Of a stretch of 64,000 bases of DNA, positions 61,583-64,000 are shown piece after piece. The translations under genes were made by a program, and so were the position numbers. Where the stretch lies: NCBI GenBank assembly GCA_022826585.1, contig JAJDUR010000088.1, positions 35,891 through 99,890 on the forward strand, in the 5' to 3' direction. The stretch comes from Dehalococcoidia bacterium (GTDB taxonomy: Bacteria > Chloroflexota > Dehalococcoidia > Tepidiformales > Tepidiformaceae). How positions within the stretch are numbered: the first letter of the stretch is position 1; every line of letters starts with the position of its first letter. The notes below the pieces were generated by a model that was given only the letters and a program-made list of their open reading frames with translations, ran no database searches and had not been told where the DNA came from.

Positions 61583-61619
61583 CGCGACCTCCTTGTCGCC
61601 CTCGTTTCCTGGCGCCGCC

Positions 61620-62066
61620 CTAGGCGGCTCGGTCGTCTACCTGTTGCTCGATTGATTTGAAGAACTGGCCGATGAGGAGCCGCGCCACGCCGCCGAGGAG
61701 CCTCCCCCCGAGCCGCGCGATCGTGCCCCGCGCCTTCACGTCGGCGCGGTAGTGCATCGTGGTCCCGTCCCCGGACTCCGAGAGCTCGACCACTGCATCC
61801 GCTCGCACGCCGCCCGGCTTGCCCGACCCCTCGATCCTGAGGCGGTACGACTCCGGCGGGTCCTGCTCCAGCACCTCCACGCGCCCCGTGTAGGTGCCCC
61901 GTACCGACGCGATGCCCACGCGCATCGTCGACTCGTACGTGTCCGGCGCGACCTCCTCGAAGCGCTCCACCCCCGGCAACGCGCTGGCGAGCACGTCCGG
62001 GTCGAGCAGCAACTCATAGAGGAGCTCTTTCGCCCCCTTGAACTCCTGCTCGCCCTTGATCTCCAC
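61620..62066 (-). CDS. SRPBCC/CoxG family protein
   Basis: [65 protein letters not shown]. Confidence 0.92.
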   Translation of the reverse strand: MEIKGEQEFKGAKELLYELLLDPDVLASALPGVERFEEVAPDTYESTMRVGIASVRGTYTGRVEVLEQDPPESYRLRIEGSGKPGGVRADAVVELSESGDGTTMHYRADVKARGTIARLGGRLLGGVARLLIGQFFKSIEQQVDDRAA

Positions 62067-62089
62067 CGTCGCGCTCCCTCTGCCGGGGT

Positions 62090-63040
62090 CTAGATGCCGT
62101 TCGTGTTCAGGTCCTTCAGGAAGTCGTAGGTGCGCTGCGGCGCGTCCGGATCCTCAGGAACCGGCAGGATCGCGCCGTTGTAGTCGGTCACGCCGATCGA
62201 TTCGAGCCGCTTGAGCTGCGCCCGCACGCTCGTCTCGTCGCCGACGATGGCCATCTCCGCGACGCCGCTCACGCCTTCCGCCGCGATCACCTTCCGGTAC
62301 GAGTAGATCTTGCCGTAGACCTCCCACACCTTCCCGCATGAGGCCCGCGCTGCCTCTTCGTTGTTGGTCACGGAGATGGGAATGCCCGCGATGATGCGCG
62401 GCGCGGGACGCCCGACGGAGTCGGCCGCCTTCGTGATGGTCGGCACCGCCGTCTGCTCGATGTAGTTCGGCCCGCACCAGAACATGCTCGTCCCGTCCGC
62501 GAGCTCGCCTGTCACCTTCAGCAGCCCCGGGCCCAGCGCCGCGATCAGCACCTTCGGCCGCCCGCCGCCGGGCACCTCCAGCTGCGTGAACGGCGCGTTG
62601 TTCATGTGAACCCGGTACTCCTGCCCGTTGTGGTTCACGAGGTCCCCGTCGAGCAGGGGGTTGAGCACCTCCAGGTACTCCCGCAGATGCCGCACCGGCG
62701 TCGCCCAGGTGAGCCCCTGCCAGTCCTCGACGATGAACTTGTGGCTCAGTCCCAGCCCCAGGATGAAGCGCCCGCCGCAGACCATGTTCGTGGTGAGCGC
62801 CTGCTGCGCCATCACCATCGGGTGGCGCGGGTAGGTCGGCACCACCGCCGTCCCCAGCTCGATGCTCTCCGTCGCCTGCCCCGCCAGCGCGCAGATGGTC
62901 ATGGCGTCGTGGTTCAGGTGGTTGCCGATCCAGGCCGACTGGAAGCCGTCCGCTTCGATCTGCTTGTAGGGCTCGACGATGTCGCTGACGGAGTCGCCTC
63001 GTCCCCCGCCTGGTGGCCTCGAGATGATTCGCATGCCCAT
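62090..63040 (-). CDS. LLM class (F420-dependent-like) oxidoreductase
   Basis: DIVEPYKQIEADGFQSAWIGNHLNHDAMTICALAGQATESIELGTAVVPTYPRHPMVMAQQALTTNMVCGGRFILGLGLSHKF. Confidence 0.9.
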   Translation of the reverse strand: MGMRIISRPPGGGRGDSVSDIVEPYKQIEADGFQSAWIGNHLNHDAMTICALAGQATESIELGTAVVPTYPRHPMVMAQQALTTNMVCGGRFILGLGLSHKFIVEDWQGLTWATPVRHLREYLEVLNPLLDGDLVNHNGQEYRVHMNNAPFTQLEVPGGGRPKVLIAALGPGLLKVTGELADGTSMFWCGPNYIEQTAVPTITKAADSVGRPAPRIIAGIPISVTNNEEAARASCGKVWEVYGKIYSYRKVIAAEGVSGVAEMAIVGDETSVRAQLKRLESIGVTDYNGAILPVPEDPDAPQRTYDFLKDLNTNGI

Positions 63041-63162
63041 CGGCGCTCCTCCTGCCGCCCCCTGTGCGGGGCCGCCGCGATGATACCCCCGTCGGCTGGG
63101 CCTTGTGCGAACCACCGCTTCCCGGAGCGAGTGGCCTTTCCCCAGCCGCTACACTCCCCGCC

Positions 63163-64000
63163 ATGAGCGACCCCGCCGCCGGCGACGCCAACGCCTTCCG
63201 CGACGCTGCCCGCGCCCTCGCTTCCGTGACCGCCGAGGCCGTCGAGTCCCTCGGCGGCGCCTTCCGCCGCCTCGATCGCGGCTCCATGTGGGAGCTCCAG
63301 TCCGGCCTCCGCCCCCTCCGCGATCGTCTGGAGGAAGCCCTCGCCAACCTCCGCGAGTCGCCCCTGCCCGACCGCTTCAGCCCCATCCGCGACCAGCTCG
63401 CCGGCGGCGCCGGGGCCGCCTTCGAGTCCCTCGACGCCTTCACCCGCCCCGTCCCCCGCGAGCAGCGTTCCGGGAACGCCCTCGAGAGCATGCGCGGCCT
63501 CGCCCGCGCCCAGGAGCTGCTCTATCCCCTGCGCTCCCTCGACCCGGCTCTCGGCCGGCTCTACACCGAGCCCGCAGTCCGGGACGACCTCGCCGCTCTC
63601 GATGCCTACAGCGCCGATCCGGGCACGGGAATCCAGCGCAGCGGCCCCGACGCCGACCCCGACGCCCGCGGCGAGTTCCACCTCTACGTCCCCGAGTCCC
63701 TCGACGGCTCCGAGCCCCGCCCCCTCGTCGTCGCCCTGCACGGGGGCATGGGGCACGGGCGGGACTTCCTCTGGACGTGGCTCCGCGAGGCTCGCAGCCG
63801 CCGCTTCCTCCTCCTCGCCCCCACCTCCGTCGGCCCCACGTGGGCCCTCATGGGCCCCGACGCCGACCGCCGACGCCTCCTCGGTTCAGTCGAGTTCGTG
63901 CGGGAGCGCTTCAACGTCGATGGCGACCGCATTTTCCTGACCGGCCTCTCCGACGGCGCCACCTACGGCCTCTCGACCTTCCTCGCGGGCGACACCCCCT
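63163..64000 (+). CDS. PHB depolymerase-like alpha/beta hydrolase, truncated at window end
   Basis: FHLYVPESLDGSEPRPLVVALHGGMGHGRDFLWTWL...ALMGPDADRRRLLGSVEFVRERFNVDGDRIFLTGLSDGATYGLSTFLAGDTP; TACACT 7 nt upstream of ATG. Confidence 0.75.
   Translation, partial: MSDPAAGDANAFRDAARALASVTAEAVESLGGAFRRLDRGSMWELQSGLRPLRDRLEEALANLRESPLPDRFSPIRDQLAGGAGAAFESLDAFTRPVPREQRSGNALESMRGLARAQELLYPLRSLDPALGRLYTEPAVRDDLAALDAYSADPGTGIQRSGPDADPDARGEFHLYVPESLDGSEPRPLVVALHGGMGHGRDFLWTWLREARSRRFLLLAPTSVGPTWALMGPDADRRRLLGSVEFVRERFNVDGDRIFLTGLSDGATYGLSTFLAGDTP

Overview
64 kb of a very GC-rich bacterial chromosome, about 70 densely packed genes on both strands with many 4-nt ATGA/GTGA overlaps. Taxonomy is not proven; several luciferase-like/F420-type oxidoreductases, hopanoid genes and aerobic CODH-like genes suggest a Chloroflexota/Actinobacteria-like organism. 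Main blocks: a complete-looking hopanoid operon (ispH-shc-hpnC-hpnD-hpnE-hpnH-hpnG plus an SDR; 5.6-14.2 kb, minus strand); folate genes folP-folK; thrB; an ileS with a class I T-box leader; lgt/fabI/nadD; hrcA-grpE-dnaK behind a perfect CIRCE; a PhoR/PhoB-like two-component system; a CCA/poly(A)-type nucleotidyltransferase; a form II (AYRGAGR) CoxL cluster coxG-coxS-coxL-coxM; and many SDRs, LLM oxidoreductases, a Rieske dioxygenase and small catabolic enzymes. The strongest unusual signal is a CMD/AhpD-like gene at 46180-46782. The ORF track splits it in two, but it reads through one in-frame UGA at the second Cys of the CxxC motif (NGCRY-U-...-RTAAAQQEGMTEE). A hairpin with a G-starting apical loop lies 20 nt downstream, so it is a candidate CxxU selenoprotein. 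Other noteworthy signals: (i) a family of ~30-nt palindromic units (GAGGAGAGCGCCGCGCTGCCGCGCGGCTGAG-like) confined to 51.4-57.3 kb, which supply stop-bearing C-terminal tails to two genes; (ii) at least 17 TANNNT boxes lying 6-8 nt before start codons, implying widespread leaderless transcription; (iii) a 20-codon uORF coupled by GTGA overlap to an MFS transporter; (iv) an isolated phage-tail-hub-like/OB-fold gene pair; (v) a double HARE-HTH + Mrr nuclease of visibly lower GC; (vi) four convergent gene pairs sharing one CTAG as stop codon on both strands. All domain calls come from reading translated sequence by eye; no searches were run.
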